Part shown: one piece after another, positions 24,776 through 33,562 of the stretch | How positions within the stretch are numbered: the stretch's first letter is position 1 | Layout of the letters: every line of letters begins with the position of its first letter | Origin: JALZUU01 sp964441245 | GTDB lineage: Bacteria > Bacteroidota > Bacteroidia > Chitinophagales > Saprospiraceae | DNA: 64,000 nucleotides | Assembly (NCBI GenBank): GCA_964441245.1 | Contig: CAYTVR010000003.1 | Coordinates: 33,385 to 97,384, forward strand | Direction of reading: 5' to 3' | The notes under the pieces: generated by a model | Databases searched by the model: none | Told to the model about the DNA's origin: nothing | Seen by the model: the letters and a program-made list of their open reading frames with translations, nothing else | Made by a program: the position numbers and the translations under genes

Positions 24776-26476
24776 ATGATCAAAACTACAACCATGAGAA
24801 ATCTTTGTAAAGGAATATGCCTTTTTCTTTTAATGATGTTACATTCTTTAGCTTGGGGACAGTTCTTTAAAGTTGAAAAACTCAATGGACATATCAACAC
24901 GCCATCACATGATGAAATCTCTCCTGTAATTAGTAAAGATGGTTCAACCATTTACTTTACACGAGAAGGGTATCCTGTTTTTAATCAAACCTTAATAGAG
25001 GAAGGAAAGGACCTTTCCAAAGTTTACAGCGCAGAAAAATATCAAAATAAATTAGCTGAAATTTATTCTTCCATGGCCGGAAGGAATATTACAAATCCTG
25101 CTCGATCTGCCTTCAATCAAGACATTTGGGTAGCAGAAACTAGAAAGTCAACATTTGATTTCGTTACTCATCCGCACTATCCGCTCAACAATGCTTTTCC
25201 GAATAGTCTATGTGCTTTACTAGAGCAAGAGCAAGCAGCTATTGTCATCAATCAATTTCCTAAAAAAGGAAATATCAAAAAAGGGTTTTCAATGACTCAT
25301 AAATTACCTTCTGGACAATGGTCCTATCCAGAACCCATATTGATAGATGATATCGAAGATATTGAACCAGATGTTGGTTTGACGATTAGTGATAATGGAG
25401 AAGTTTTGATTTTGTCGATGGATCGAAAAGATGGTTATGGAGGAAATGACCTGTATGTTTCTTTCCGCAAAGGAGCTAAACATTGGGGTGCTCCCATACA
25501 TTTAGGCCCTGCAGTTAATTCGGCATATCGAGAAATTACCCCTTCACTTTCAGAAGATGGTCGCACTTTGTTTTACTCCTCCAATCGAAGAGGAGGTAAT
25601 GGTGGAAGTGATATATATATGGTATATCGTTTAGATGATAGTTGGCAAAACTGGACGGCGCCGATGAAATTTGTTAGTCCAATTAATTCAGCATCCGACG
25701 AAAGTCAACCTTTCTTTGTCTACTCCACAGGTGAATTATTTTTTACGTCTAAGCGAGGGGGTTCTAGTGATATTTATAAAGTAAAAATTGCAGCACCGAA
25801 GGCCAATGAAGTAACCGTCGTTGGAAATATATTGAATGCGGAAGAAAAAAAATTAGAGAAAAGTGCTACAGTCTTACTTCGCTCTACCCAAAGTGGCATT
25901 TATCAAGATACTTATGTCGCAACAGATGGATCTTTCGAAATACAAGTTCCTAAAGGAGAATCTTATCAATTATTGGCTCGAAAGCCAGGTTATCAAAGTC
26001 AACGAAAGACGGTCTCTTTTAAACGGTCTGATCAATACTTTAAGGCTCAGCATGTTAATTTGGCGCTAAAGCCATTAGAAGCAGGTGAAAAAATTGATTT
26101 AAATACCATCTATTTCAAAAAATCTACAGCCGTCATTCTGCCTCAATCATTTCCAGAATTACAATATTTGGGTGAGGTCTTAGAAGAAAATAATCAATTG
26201 ATCATTTCAATCGAAGGGCATACAGATAACCAGGGTGGAATAAAAGAACTCAAAACCTTATCCGAAAAGAGGGCGAAAGTGATTAAAAATTTTCTCGTAA
26301 GAAAAAAAGGAATTCTGCCTAATCGAATTAAAATCGCAGGTTTTGGACCAAGCGTTCCTCTAAATAATAATGCAACAGAAACACAACGAAAAAAGAATCG
26401 AAGAGTGGAAATTAAAGTAGTGAAAGTAGACAAAAAGAACCTTGACTCGACTACTACCACCTCTATTAATCGATAA
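24776..26476 (+). CDS. PD40 propeller, carboxypeptidase-like and OmpA-domain protein, copy 1
   Basis: This 566-residue protein has a signal peptide (to about residue 28, SLAWGQ). WD40-like PD40 repeats cover about 35-340 (ISPVISKDGSTIYFTREG, GNDLYVSF, TPSLSEDGRTLFYSSNRRGGNGGSDIYMV). A carboxypeptidase-regulatory-like domain follows (about 350-440, FEIQVPKGESYQLLARKPGYQSQ) and then an OmpA C-terminal domain (about 455-560, ISIEGHTDNQGG and KKNRRVEIKV). The OmpA domain binds peptidoglycan. The protein should be an envelope anchor in the periplasm, like the PorE/SprF-associated proteins of this phylum; T9SS involvement is only a possibility. A second ATG six codons in could also be the start. 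Confidence 0.88.
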   Translation: MIKTTTMRNLCKGICLFLLMMLHSLAWGQFFKVEKLNGHINTPSHDEISPVISKDGSTIYFTREGYPVFNQTLIEEGKDLSKVYSAEKYQNKLAEIYSSMAGRNITNPARSAFNQDIWVAETRKSTFDFVTHPHYPLNNAFPNSLCALLEQEQAAIVINQFPKKGNIKKGFSMTHKLPSGQWSYPEPILIDDIEDIEPDVGLTISDNGEVLILSMDRKDGYGGNDLYVSFRKGAKHWGAPIHLGPAVNSAYREITPSLSEDGRTLFYSSNRRGGNGGSDIYMVYRLDDSWQNWTAPMKFVSPINSASDESQPFFVYSTGELFFTSKRGGSSDIYKVKIAAPKANEVTVVGNILNAEEKKLEKSATVLLRSTQSGIYQDTYVATDGSFEIQVPKGESYQLLARKPGYQSQRKTVSFKRSDQYFKAQHVNLALKPLEAGEKIDLNTIYFKKSTAVILPQSFPELQYLGEVLEENNQLIISIEGHTDNQGGIKELKTLSEKRAKVIKNFLVRKKGILPNRIKIAGFGPSVPLNNNATETQRKKNRRVEIKVVKVDKKNLDSTTTTSINR

Positions 26477-26524
26477 TAGGATCAACTTTTTATTTGATCA
26501 ATCCCTAAGTTTTAGGGTGAAGAG

Positions 26525-26556
26525 TCCCTGTTTTCATTGAAGACAGGGATTTTTTT
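26525..26556 (+). terminator. Intrinsic terminator between the two PD40-OmpA genes
   Basis: TCCCTGTTTTC (26525-26535) pairs with GAAGACAGGGA (26539-26549), one G-T, with seven T after. The tandem genes are therefore separate transcription units. Confidence 0.9.
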
Positions 26557-26618
26557 AATCTAAGTTGTTGATATCCTTAGTTTTTCTCCATCACTGTCAC
26601 ATTTTTTTCTTATATTCT

Positions 26619-26649
26619 TTGTTGAAATTGCAATAACATTCTAACTTTG
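26619..26649 (+). promoter_or_regulatory. Full Bacteroidota promoter before PD40-OmpA copy 2
   Basis: TTG (26619-26621) is 20 bases from TAACTTTG (26642-26649). The leader would be about 150 bases and contains a GAAGTT/AACTTC hairpin at 26665-26683. Confidence 0.6.
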
Positions 26650-26799
26650 TAAACCGTTTATACAGAAGTTATTTAAAAACTTCCTAAGTATTTTGGGGAT
26701 GACCCAAATGTTATTTTTCTTCCCTCAGATTGAATCTCAAAGCCCCTTAGAATCCATCTAAGCTATATATCAGCTCAGATATTCAACGCACTTGTTCTT

Positions 26800-28521
26800 A
26801 TGAAAAAAATCGCAACTATGATAAATGTGAACCCATTCCTTGTCATTTTAGTATTAATTGGCTTTTGTCCTTCAATGGCCGCTCAAGAATACATTATTGA
26901 AAAACTAAATACAGGAATTAACACCTCCTCGTATGATGAAATTTCTCCAGTGATCAGTTTGGATGGGAAAACAATGTATTTTACTAGAGTTGGATCACCT
27001 GACTTTGTAAAAACATTGATAGAGGATGGAGTGGATTTATCAGAGAGTTGGGATAGCCAAAAATTCAATAGTTATCTTCGAACGATTTATACCAAAATAG
27101 CTCGCAAGACGATTGTAGATCCTGCTCGTTCGTCCTTCAATCAAGATATTTGGATCGCGCAATCTTTGAGCAATGAATTCGATCAAGTATTGCATCCAGG
27201 GTTTCCCCTTAACAATGCATTACCTAACAGTGTCAGTGCCTTGACGCCTGCTGGCAATGAACTCATCATTATCAATCGATTCGAAAAAGAGGGAGGAATG
27301 AAAAAAGGTTTTTCCTTAGTTCGAGATCCAGGTGATGGATATTGGTCTTTTCCTGAACCCATTGGAATCGAGGATTATTATAATACAGGATCTGACGTGA
27401 GTATGACCATGAGTAGCGATGGTAGTGTCTTGATTTTGTCTATGGACCGCTACGATTCAAAAGGAAAAAATGATTTATATATTTCGCATAAAATAGGTGC
27501 CTACCAATGGAGTAAACCCGAAAACATTGGATCAGTCATCAACACCAATTTTCGAGAAACCACCCCTTTTTTGTCGGAAGACAATCAAACTCTTTTCTTC
27601 TCTTCTCCTCGAGGTGGAATCAATTCTAATAATGACATCTACATGGCCAAACGCGATGGTGATGACTGGAAATCGTGGAAACGCCCTCGTCGTTTGATTC
27701 AGCCCATCAACTCTTCTGCAGACGATAGTCAACCTTATTTTAATTCAGCAACAGGTTTTCTTTACTTTACCAGTAAACGTGATGGAACGAGTGATATTTT
27801 TAGAGTTAAAATTGCGCCAGCGATTCCTCGATTTGTAACCATTACCGGTTCTATTCTTGATGGGGAAACGAATAAGCCAATGAAGAATACCAAAGTACTC
27901 TCCGGCTCTTCAACGAATCGAAATTATCAAAATGTATACGTAGCCAATGATGGAACCTTTAGAATTTCTGTTCCCAAAGGTGTTGAATTTACCTTGCTTG
28001 CAGAAAAACCAGGTTATATTGGGAAAGAAGAAAAAGTAAGTTTTAGAAAAGATTATGTTTATTTTAAAGAACACCAAATTAATCTTTCACTCACACCAAT
28101 TGAAGAAGGAACTAAGCTGGAATTAGATCCTATTTATTTTCTCCAATCCAAAGCAGTTATCAAACAATCCTCTCATCCTGTTTTAAATAAATTAGCTGAA
28201 TTTCTAAATGCCAACTTTAATGTCACGATCAGAATTGAAGGACATACGGATAATCAAGGAGAAAAAGATGCTTTACAAAAACTTTCTGAAGAGCGAGCGG
28301 AAGCTGTTAAAAAATATTTAGTCTATCAAAAGCGCATCAATCCTTTACGAATCGAAACCATAGGAAAAGGAGACACCGAAGGTTTGACCGATAATTCCTC
28401 GGATCAAAAACGAATTCAAAATCGTAGAGTAGAAGTTTTTGTAATCGATGTTCATCAACCAACCGAACAAGATCCATCTGTCAATACCACTGATGAGAAC
28501 GCGAGTAATCAAGAAGAGTAA
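26800..28521 (+). CDS. PD40 propeller, carboxypeptidase-like and OmpA-domain protein, copy 2
   Basis: This 573-residue paralogue of the preceding gene has the same order: signal peptide (MKKIATMINVNPFLVILVLIGFCPSMAAQ), PD40 repeats, a carboxypeptidase-regulatory-like domain (FRISVPKGVEFTLLAEKPGYIGK) and an OmpA peptidoglycan-binding domain (IRIEGHTDNQGEKDALQKLSEERA, QNRRVEVFV). Blocks such as ISPVIS, DPARSSFNQDIW and PLNNALPNSV are shared almost word for word with copy 1. The short acidic tail (NTTDENASNQEE) is not shared. It has its own promoter and terminator boundary, so the pair may be used under different conditions. Confidence 0.88.
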   Translation: MKKIATMINVNPFLVILVLIGFCPSMAAQEYIIEKLNTGINTSSYDEISPVISLDGKTMYFTRVGSPDFVKTLIEDGVDLSESWDSQKFNSYLRTIYTKIARKTIVDPARSSFNQDIWIAQSLSNEFDQVLHPGFPLNNALPNSVSALTPAGNELIIINRFEKEGGMKKGFSLVRDPGDGYWSFPEPIGIEDYYNTGSDVSMTMSSDGSVLILSMDRYDSKGKNDLYISHKIGAYQWSKPENIGSVINTNFRETTPFLSEDNQTLFFSSPRGGINSNNDIYMAKRDGDDWKSWKRPRRLIQPINSSADDSQPYFNSATGFLYFTSKRDGTSDIFRVKIAPAIPRFVTITGSILDGETNKPMKNTKVLSGSSTNRNYQNVYVANDGTFRISVPKGVEFTLLAEKPGYIGKEEKVSFRKDYVYFKEHQINLSLTPIEEGTKLELDPIYFLQSKAVIKQSSHPVLNKLAEFLNANFNVTIRIEGHTDNQGEKDALQKLSEERAEAVKKYLVYQKRINPLRIETIGKGDTEGLTDNSSDQKRIQNRRVEVFVIDVHQPTEQDPSVNTTDENASNQEE

Positions 28522-28599
28522 AAAATTGTAGATGCTTAGCTATCGAAACGAATTACTTTGTTTACCTTGCGGAAAAATTCTTCCAAAGCAAATATTTTT

Positions 28600-29268
28600 A
28601 TGCCGGCATTAAGATTGATCGCTCATTTATTTTCGATTGTTTTTCATCCTTTGATGATGCTGACTTATATGTTGGTTTTGCTGTTATTGGTTAATCCTTA
28701 TCTTTTTGGCGTCAATAATGTTCTGGACGGCCACTTTCTCATTTTATTGATTTTTCTGTCTACCTTCTTTATTCCGATGGTTGCCATATTGATGATGCGT
28801 TTTTTGGGACTGATCCAAAGTTTTCAAATGAGGGACAAGAAAGAAAGAATTGGGCCATATATCAGCACAGGAATTTTCTACCTTTGGATGTTCCGTAATT
28901 TATTAGACAATCCAGATATTCCATTAGCCTATAAAGTTTTTGTATTAGGTGCGACCATTGCTTTATTCACCGCATTCATCATCAATCTTGTTTCAAAAAT
29001 CAGCATGCATGCCGTTGGAATGGGCGGTTTAATTGGTATGACGGTGATTACCATGTTGCTGTTTAGTTATGACTACTTTACGATCAGCACCACCTTTTTA
29101 GGAACAATTCAAGTAAGTATGACGGCTTTATTGATGTTGGTGATTCTCCTTTCTGGAATAGTTTGTACCGCTAGATTGCTCCTTAATGCACATGATTTAC
29201 AAGATATTTATGGTGGAATCATAGTCGGATTTGCGACACAGTTTATTGCCCTACAATTTATGTTATAG
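28600..29268 (+). CDS. PAP2-like integral membrane protein
   Basis: This 222-residue protein has about six membrane helices. Three sites match the phosphatidic acid phosphatase 2 layout: KKERIGPY in place of KX6RP, KISMHAVG in place of PSGH (His kept, Gly changed to Met), and ARLLLNAHDLQDIYGG, which fits the RX5HX3D of the third motif. So it is probably a divergent PAP2 enzyme acting on undecaprenyl or lipid phosphates, or a relative that lost activity. I prefer the ATG at 28600 over the TTG at 28558, whose extra residues are polar and not part of a helix. It lies 78 bases after the OmpA gene and could be co-transcribed. Confidence 0.65.
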   Translation: MPALRLIAHLFSIVFHPLMMLTYMLVLLLLVNPYLFGVNNVLDGHFLILLIFLSTFFIPMVAILMMRFLGLIQSFQMRDKKERIGPYISTGIFYLWMFRNLLDNPDIPLAYKVFVLGATIALFTAFIINLVSKISMHAVGMGGLIGMTVITMLLFSYDYFTISTTFLGTIQVSMTALLMLVILLSGIVCTARLLLNAHDLQDIYGGIIVGFATQFIALQFML

Positions 29269-29466
29269 TCTATTTTTCGATTCCACATCTCTTCTTTTCA
29301 CTTTCATAAAACGATTTTCTTTTTTGTTTGTTAGAACGGGAATACCCCTTGCTATTCTGGGCGAAATAAAATATAGTACAAGAATCAAGATCGTCGAAAA
29401 GCGAATCAAAAAGTCCTTGTTGGATAGCTTAAAAAATTACTGTAAATTCGACCTTAATTTATTACA

Positions 29467-30828
29467 ATGGAATTCAAACAAAAAAAAGCTGTAGTCGCAG
29501 GTGCTGGTTTAGTCGGTTGTCTTTGGGGAATCTTATTAGGTAGACGAGGTTATCATGTGGATATTTACGAACGACGTGGAGACATGCGAAATGCTAATAT
29601 TGTCGGAGGTCGATCGATCAATTTAGCGATGAGTACTCGTGGTTGGAAAGCGATTGAAAAGGCTGGAATTAAAGATAAAATTGAAAAGGTTGCTATTCCC
29701 ATGAAAGGAAGAATGATGCATAGTGAATTAGGAGATTTAACCTTTCAACCTTACGGAAAAGAGGGCGAAGCGATCTATTCCGTATCTCGAGCTGGCCTGA
29801 ACATGGAGTTAATGAACCTCGCTGACGAGTATGATAATGTGCAATTTCATTTTCATAAAAAATGTACAGGAATTGGAAAAAATACTCCAACCTTTCGAAT
29901 TCAGGATACCATAACCAACGAAAAATCTGATGTAGAAGCACCACTTATATTTGGTGCCGATGGAGCCTTTTCGGCCGTAAGATATACCCTTCAAAAAACA
30001 TCTCGATTCAATTATTCGCAACAATATCTGGATCATGGTTATAAGGAACTAAGCATTCCGGCGAAGGCCGATGGAAGTTTTGCCATGGACAAGCATTCGC
30101 TACATATTTGGCCAAGAGGTCAATTTATGATGATTGCTCTACCTAATGCAGATGGAAGTTTTACCTGTACTTTATTTTTACCCTTTAAGGGAAAAGAATC
30201 TTTCACCCGTTTGAAAAACGATGGACAAATTCTTGCCTTTTTCAATAAATATTTCAAAGATGCAGTTCCACTGATGCCTACTTTGTTAGAAGATTTCAAT
30301 GAAAACCCAACCTCTTCTTTGGTGACCATTCGTTGTAATCCTTGGAAGTATCGCGATCGAATATTATTGATGGGTGATGCTTCACATGCCATTGTTCCTT
30401 TTTATGGACAAGGGATGAATTCCGGTTTTGAAGATTGTAGTATCCTAGATGAATTGACAGAAAAACACGAAGAAAATTGGCCCGCGATTTTGACAGAATT
30501 CAACGATACTAGGATTCAGGATGCAGATGCTATTGCAGAATTGGCTATCCGAAATTTTATAGAAATGCGAGATTTAGTTGGTGATCCAGAATTTTTATTA
30601 CGTAAAAAGATAGCAGCTCATTTTCATAAAAAGTATCCAAACGATTTTATCCCCTTGTATTCGATGGTTACCTTTTCTAATATTCCCTATCACAAAGCAT
30701 TACAAGAAGGAAAAGCTCAAGATCAACTTTTTGCAAAAATATTAGCAATAAACAACATTGAAGAGAAATGGGATGGACCAGAAGTAGAAACAGTTTTTAA
30801 GGAATGGTTAGAGACTAGAGATTCGTAA
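29467..30828 (+). CDS. kmo: Kynurenine 3-monooxygenase
   Basis: This 453-residue flavoprotein hydroxylates L-kynurenine to 3-hydroxykynurenine with NADPH and O2, a step of the tryptophan-to-quinolinate route to NAD. The FAD-binding GAGLVG is at residues 12-17, with ERR as the ribose acidic residue. The family signature RSINLAMSTRGW is complete, and the second FAD motif is GDASHAIVPFYGQGMNSGFEDC. The C-terminus is hydrophobic-poor, unlike the membrane-bound eukaryotic form. No other kynurenine-pathway gene is adjacent; dapD follows. Confidence 0.93.
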   Translation: MEFKQKKAVVAGAGLVGCLWGILLGRRGYHVDIYERRGDMRNANIVGGRSINLAMSTRGWKAIEKAGIKDKIEKVAIPMKGRMMHSELGDLTFQPYGKEGEAIYSVSRAGLNMELMNLADEYDNVQFHFHKKCTGIGKNTPTFRIQDTITNEKSDVEAPLIFGADGAFSAVRYTLQKTSRFNYSQQYLDHGYKELSIPAKADGSFAMDKHSLHIWPRGQFMMIALPNADGSFTCTLFLPFKGKESFTRLKNDGQILAFFNKYFKDAVPLMPTLLEDFNENPTSSLVTIRCNPWKYRDRILLMGDASHAIVPFYGQGMNSGFEDCSILDELTEKHEENWPAILTEFNDTRIQDADAIAELAIRNFIEMRDLVGDPEFLLRKKIAAHFHKKYPNDFIPLYSMVTFSNIPYHKALQEGKAQDQLFAKILAINNIEEKWDGPEVETVFKEWLETRDS

Positions 30829-30950
30829 CTGGTAACTAACTTTTGGTGAGTAGTTGTTAGATTCACTAAATCGGGTTTTATATAAAAAGGAATCGTCGCA
30901 ACTAAGAACCAATAACTAAAAAAATTATTACTTAGATTAATAAAACATAC

Positions 30951-31769
30951 ATGAAATCATTACAAAACATTATTGAAAAAGCTTGGGATGATCGAAGCTT
31001 ATTAAAGCAAGCCAAAACAAAAGCAGCCATTCGAAAAGTAGTTGCTTTGTTAGATAAAGGAGAATTGCGCGTAGCACAACCAGATACTAAAAAAGGTTGG
31101 ATTGTGAATCAATGGGTAAAAAAAGCAGTTGTCCTTTATTTCCCTATCCAACAAATGAAGACGATTGAAGTCAAACCATTTGAATTCCATGATAAGATTC
31201 CATTAAAGAAAAATTATAAAAAACTAGGTGTTCGAGTCGTCCCTCATGCGATTGCTAGACATGGCGCTTTCTTGGCACCAGGCGTCATCATGATGCCCAG
31301 TTATGTCAATATTGGAGCTTATGTTGATAGCGGTACGATGGTCGATACTTGGGCAACGGTAGGTTCTTGTGCGCAGATTGGCAAGCATGTTCACTTGAGT
31401 GGCGGTGTTGGTATTGGTGGAGTATTGGAACCTTTACAAGCTACACCAACGATTATTGAAGACAATTGCTTTATTGGTTCTCGCTGTATTATTGTGGAAG
31501 GAGTTAAGGTAGAAAAGGAAGCAGTGCTTGGCGCAAATGTAGTGTTGACACAATCGACTCATATCATTGATGTGACGAAAAAGAAACCTAAGACTTACAA
31601 AGGTGTTGTACCTGCTCGGTCCGTGGTGATTCCAGGAACTTATACGAAGAAATTTCCCGCTGGAAATTATCAAGTCGCCTGTGCTTTAATCATCGGAAAA
31701 CGAAAAGAAAGTACCGATAAAAAAGTGTCCTTGAATGATGCATTGCGAACGCATAACGTGGCGGTTTAA
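30951..31769 (+). CDS. dapD: Tetrahydrodipicolinate N-succinyltransferase
   Basis: This 272-residue DapD transfers succinyl from succinyl-CoA to tetrahydrodipicolinate in the succinylase branch of lysine and diaminopimelate synthesis. The left-handed beta-helix hexapeptides are plain (VRVVPHAIARHGAFLAPGVIMMPSYVNIGAYVDSGTMVDTWATVGSCAQIG), with the conserved GGVLEPLQATPTIIEDNCFIGSRC block and the C-terminal TKKFPAGNYQVACALIIG. Length is standard. It is cytosolic, encoded after kmo without an obvious shared promoter, and ends in a perfect stem-loop. Confidence 0.96.
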   Translation: MKSLQNIIEKAWDDRSLLKQAKTKAAIRKVVALLDKGELRVAQPDTKKGWIVNQWVKKAVVLYFPIQQMKTIEVKPFEFHDKIPLKKNYKKLGVRVVPHAIARHGAFLAPGVIMMPSYVNIGAYVDSGTMVDTWATVGSCAQIGKHVHLSGGVGIGGVLEPLQATPTIIEDNCFIGSRCIIVEGVKVEKEAVLGANVVLTQSTHIIDVTKKKPKTYKGVVPARSVVIPGTYTKKFPAGNYQVACALIIGKRKESTDKKVSLNDALRTHNVAV

Positions 31770-31773
31770 AAGA

Positions 31774-31809
31774 AAGCCCTCACGAGTTTCAATAAACTCG
31801 TGAGGGCTT
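31774..31809. terminator. 16-bp perfect stem-loop after dapD
   Basis: AAGCCCTCACGAGTTT (31774-31789) pairs perfectly with 31794-31809 around CAAT. On the plus strand no T-run follows; the T-rich side is on the minus strand. It may stop or stabilise the 3' end of the dapD message. Confidence 0.6.
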
Positions 31810-31859
31810 AGCTAATCTTCAACATTTTTAAGAGATGACTCAAAAAAGGAATAGAAAAA

Positions 31860-32774
31860 ATGAAAATTAGCGGCTTTACTTTCGTGAAAAATGCAGACAA
31901 ATTTTATTTCCCGATAAAAGAGTCCATCGAATCTATCCTACCCATTGTAGATGAATTCATTATTGCTTATGCTCCAGGAGATCCTGATGATCATACATTG
32001 AAAAAGATACAGGCCATTGATTCACCTAAAATAAAAATCTATCATCGTGAATGGGATCCTAAAGATTTTGTCGATGGTAAAATTTTTAGAACGGAAACTA
32101 ATTTTGCGCTAAGCAAATGTACTGGCGACTGGTGCTTTTATTTACAGGCAGATGAAGTCATTTTAGAAAATGAATTAGAAACTATCGCAGCAGCATGTCA
32201 ACAAAACTTAAAAGACGATTCCGTTGATGGATTGTTATTTAAGTACAGACACTTTTGGGGAGATTATGATCATTACTTACCCTATCATGGTTGGTATCGT
32301 AGAGAAATTCGATTGATCAAAAATAACCGAAAAATTTATTCCTTTAAAGATGCACAATCTTTTCGAAAAGAGAATAACCAAAAGTTAAAGGTCAAACAAT
32401 TAGATGCACATGTACATCATTACGGATGGGTGCGGCCTCCGCAAATTATGAAATCCAAAAAAAAAGAACAAGATGGAATGCATTGGGGAAGAGAAAAAGC
32501 AGAGAAAGTATATTCCCAGAAAATAGAGCCTTTTGATTATGGCCCGCTTGGTCGAGTCCCCATTTATCATGGGAAACATCCAAAAGTCATGAATAATTTT
32601 ATCCAAAATATTTTTTGGAAAGAGGAATTGAATTATACCAGGAAAAAAAGAGGCGTCAACCCTGCTCAACATAAACATGAAAAAATAAAATATCGACTAT
32701 TGAGTTGGATTGAAAATAATTGCTTAGGAGGCAATGATCTTTTTGGATATTCAAATTGGATTTTAAAAAAGTAA
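31860..32774 (+). CDS. Family 2-like glycosyltransferase
   Basis: This 304-residue protein has a GT-A-type N-terminus (KISGFTFVKNADKFYFPIKESIESILPIVDEFIIAYAPGDPDD) and a likely metal site QADEV at the DXD position. The middle and C-terminal parts are rich in aromatic and basic residues (HVHHYGWVRPP, HGKHPKVM). There is no membrane helix. It probably transfers a sugar from a nucleotide-sugar donor to an envelope or protein acceptor. No sugar-biosynthesis genes are nearby, so the product is unknown. The ATG lies 50 bases after the dapD stem-loop. Confidence 0.75.
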   Translation: MKISGFTFVKNADKFYFPIKESIESILPIVDEFIIAYAPGDPDDHTLKKIQAIDSPKIKIYHREWDPKDFVDGKIFRTETNFALSKCTGDWCFYLQADEVILENELETIAAACQQNLKDDSVDGLLFKYRHFWGDYDHYLPYHGWYRREIRLIKNNRKIYSFKDAQSFRKENNQKLKVKQLDAHVHHYGWVRPPQIMKSKKKEQDGMHWGREKAEKVYSQKIEPFDYGPLGRVPIYHGKHPKVMNNFIQNIFWKEELNYTRKKRGVNPAQHKHEKIKYRLLSWIENNCLGGNDLFGYSNWILKK

Positions 32775-32835
32775 ACGATACTTGAATTTATTTCAAAAAA
32801 TCCATAACAACCAACGGACAAAAATCTACCCATCA

Positions 32836-33444
32836 CTAATAAATCACTTCATCTAATATCGCTCCAGGAAAACGGGCACTGTTCAATCGGGCGCCGCGAA
32901 AATCTGCTCCAGTCAGATTACAATTCTCAAAATCTGCACCTGAACAATCGGAGTCCACAAAAGAAGCTCGGGCTAAATTTGCTCGTGAAAAATCAGTTCC
33001 ATGAAGATTCGTTTTTTGAAAATTGACCTCCGTTAATTGCGCATCTGTAAACAAACAATGACTCAAATCAGAATTAGCAAAAGAAACTTGTGGTGCATAG
33101 ACACCACAAAAATTAGCGAAAGGTAATTCTAAAGAAGACAATTCCGTAGCTAACCTTAGGTGCTTTTTTTCGAAAGAAGCTTGCTTGCCATCCTTTCCTT
33201 CTGGGCCTTTATAAATACCCAAAACCAATCCTTTGATTAAAATGGTTGTCCAATCACCTCCGGCTCCACCACTCATCAAAAAAACCAAATGATCTTTTAT
33301 GATTCGTTGGAGTTCCTCCTTTTCTAAAGGAGTATCATCTTGAGCCAGTTGTTGTAATAAAAGAGAATTGATCGTAGATACATCACTTCCTGATTGATCA
33401 GAAAATGGAAAATGTAGGTTTTTTGTTTTAGTAATGGGGTACAT
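32836..33444 (-). CDS. Pentapeptide-repeat protein
   Basis: This 202-residue protein has a helical N-terminal half of about 100 residues. A C-terminal run of pentapeptide repeats follows (VNFQKTNLHGTDFSRANLAR, GADFENCNLTGADFRGARL) that should fold into a right-handed quadrilateral beta-helix. Such proteins mediate protein contacts; a few mimic DNA and bind gyrase, but nothing here points to that. I chose the ATG at 33444 (MYPITKTKN); a GTG at 33525 would add a hydrophobic 27-residue segment but would place the palindrome at 33497-33513 inside the gene. It follows bshA on the same strand. Confidence 0.75.
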   Translation of the reverse strand: MYPITKTKNLHFPFSDQSGSDVSTINSLLLQQLAQDDTPLEKEELQRIIKDHLVFLMSGGAGGDWTTILIKGLVLGIYKGPEGKDGKQASFEKKHLRLATELSSLELPFANFCGVYAPQVSFANSDLSHCLFTDAQLTEVNFQKTNLHGTDFSRANLARASFVDSDCSGADFENCNLTGADFRGARLNSARFPGAILDEVIY

Positions 33445-33496
33445 ATGTTTAACTTTTTTGCTAAATATACATGTAAATGTAATCAAAAAAGTTAAA

Positions 33497-33513
33497 ACGC
33501 AAATAATTTGCGT
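33497..33513. promoter_or_regulatory. 17-bp palindrome before the pentapeptide-repeat gene
   Basis: ACGCAAAT and ATTTGCGT flank one A. It lies about 55 bases upstream of the preferred ATG on the minus strand and 50 bases after the bshA stop. It could be a regulator-binding site. Confidence 0.35.
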
Positions 33514-33562
33514 GCTTTTTAACACTTATCTCTAATTTATGGAATTGCCGAAAGTAGAGTGG

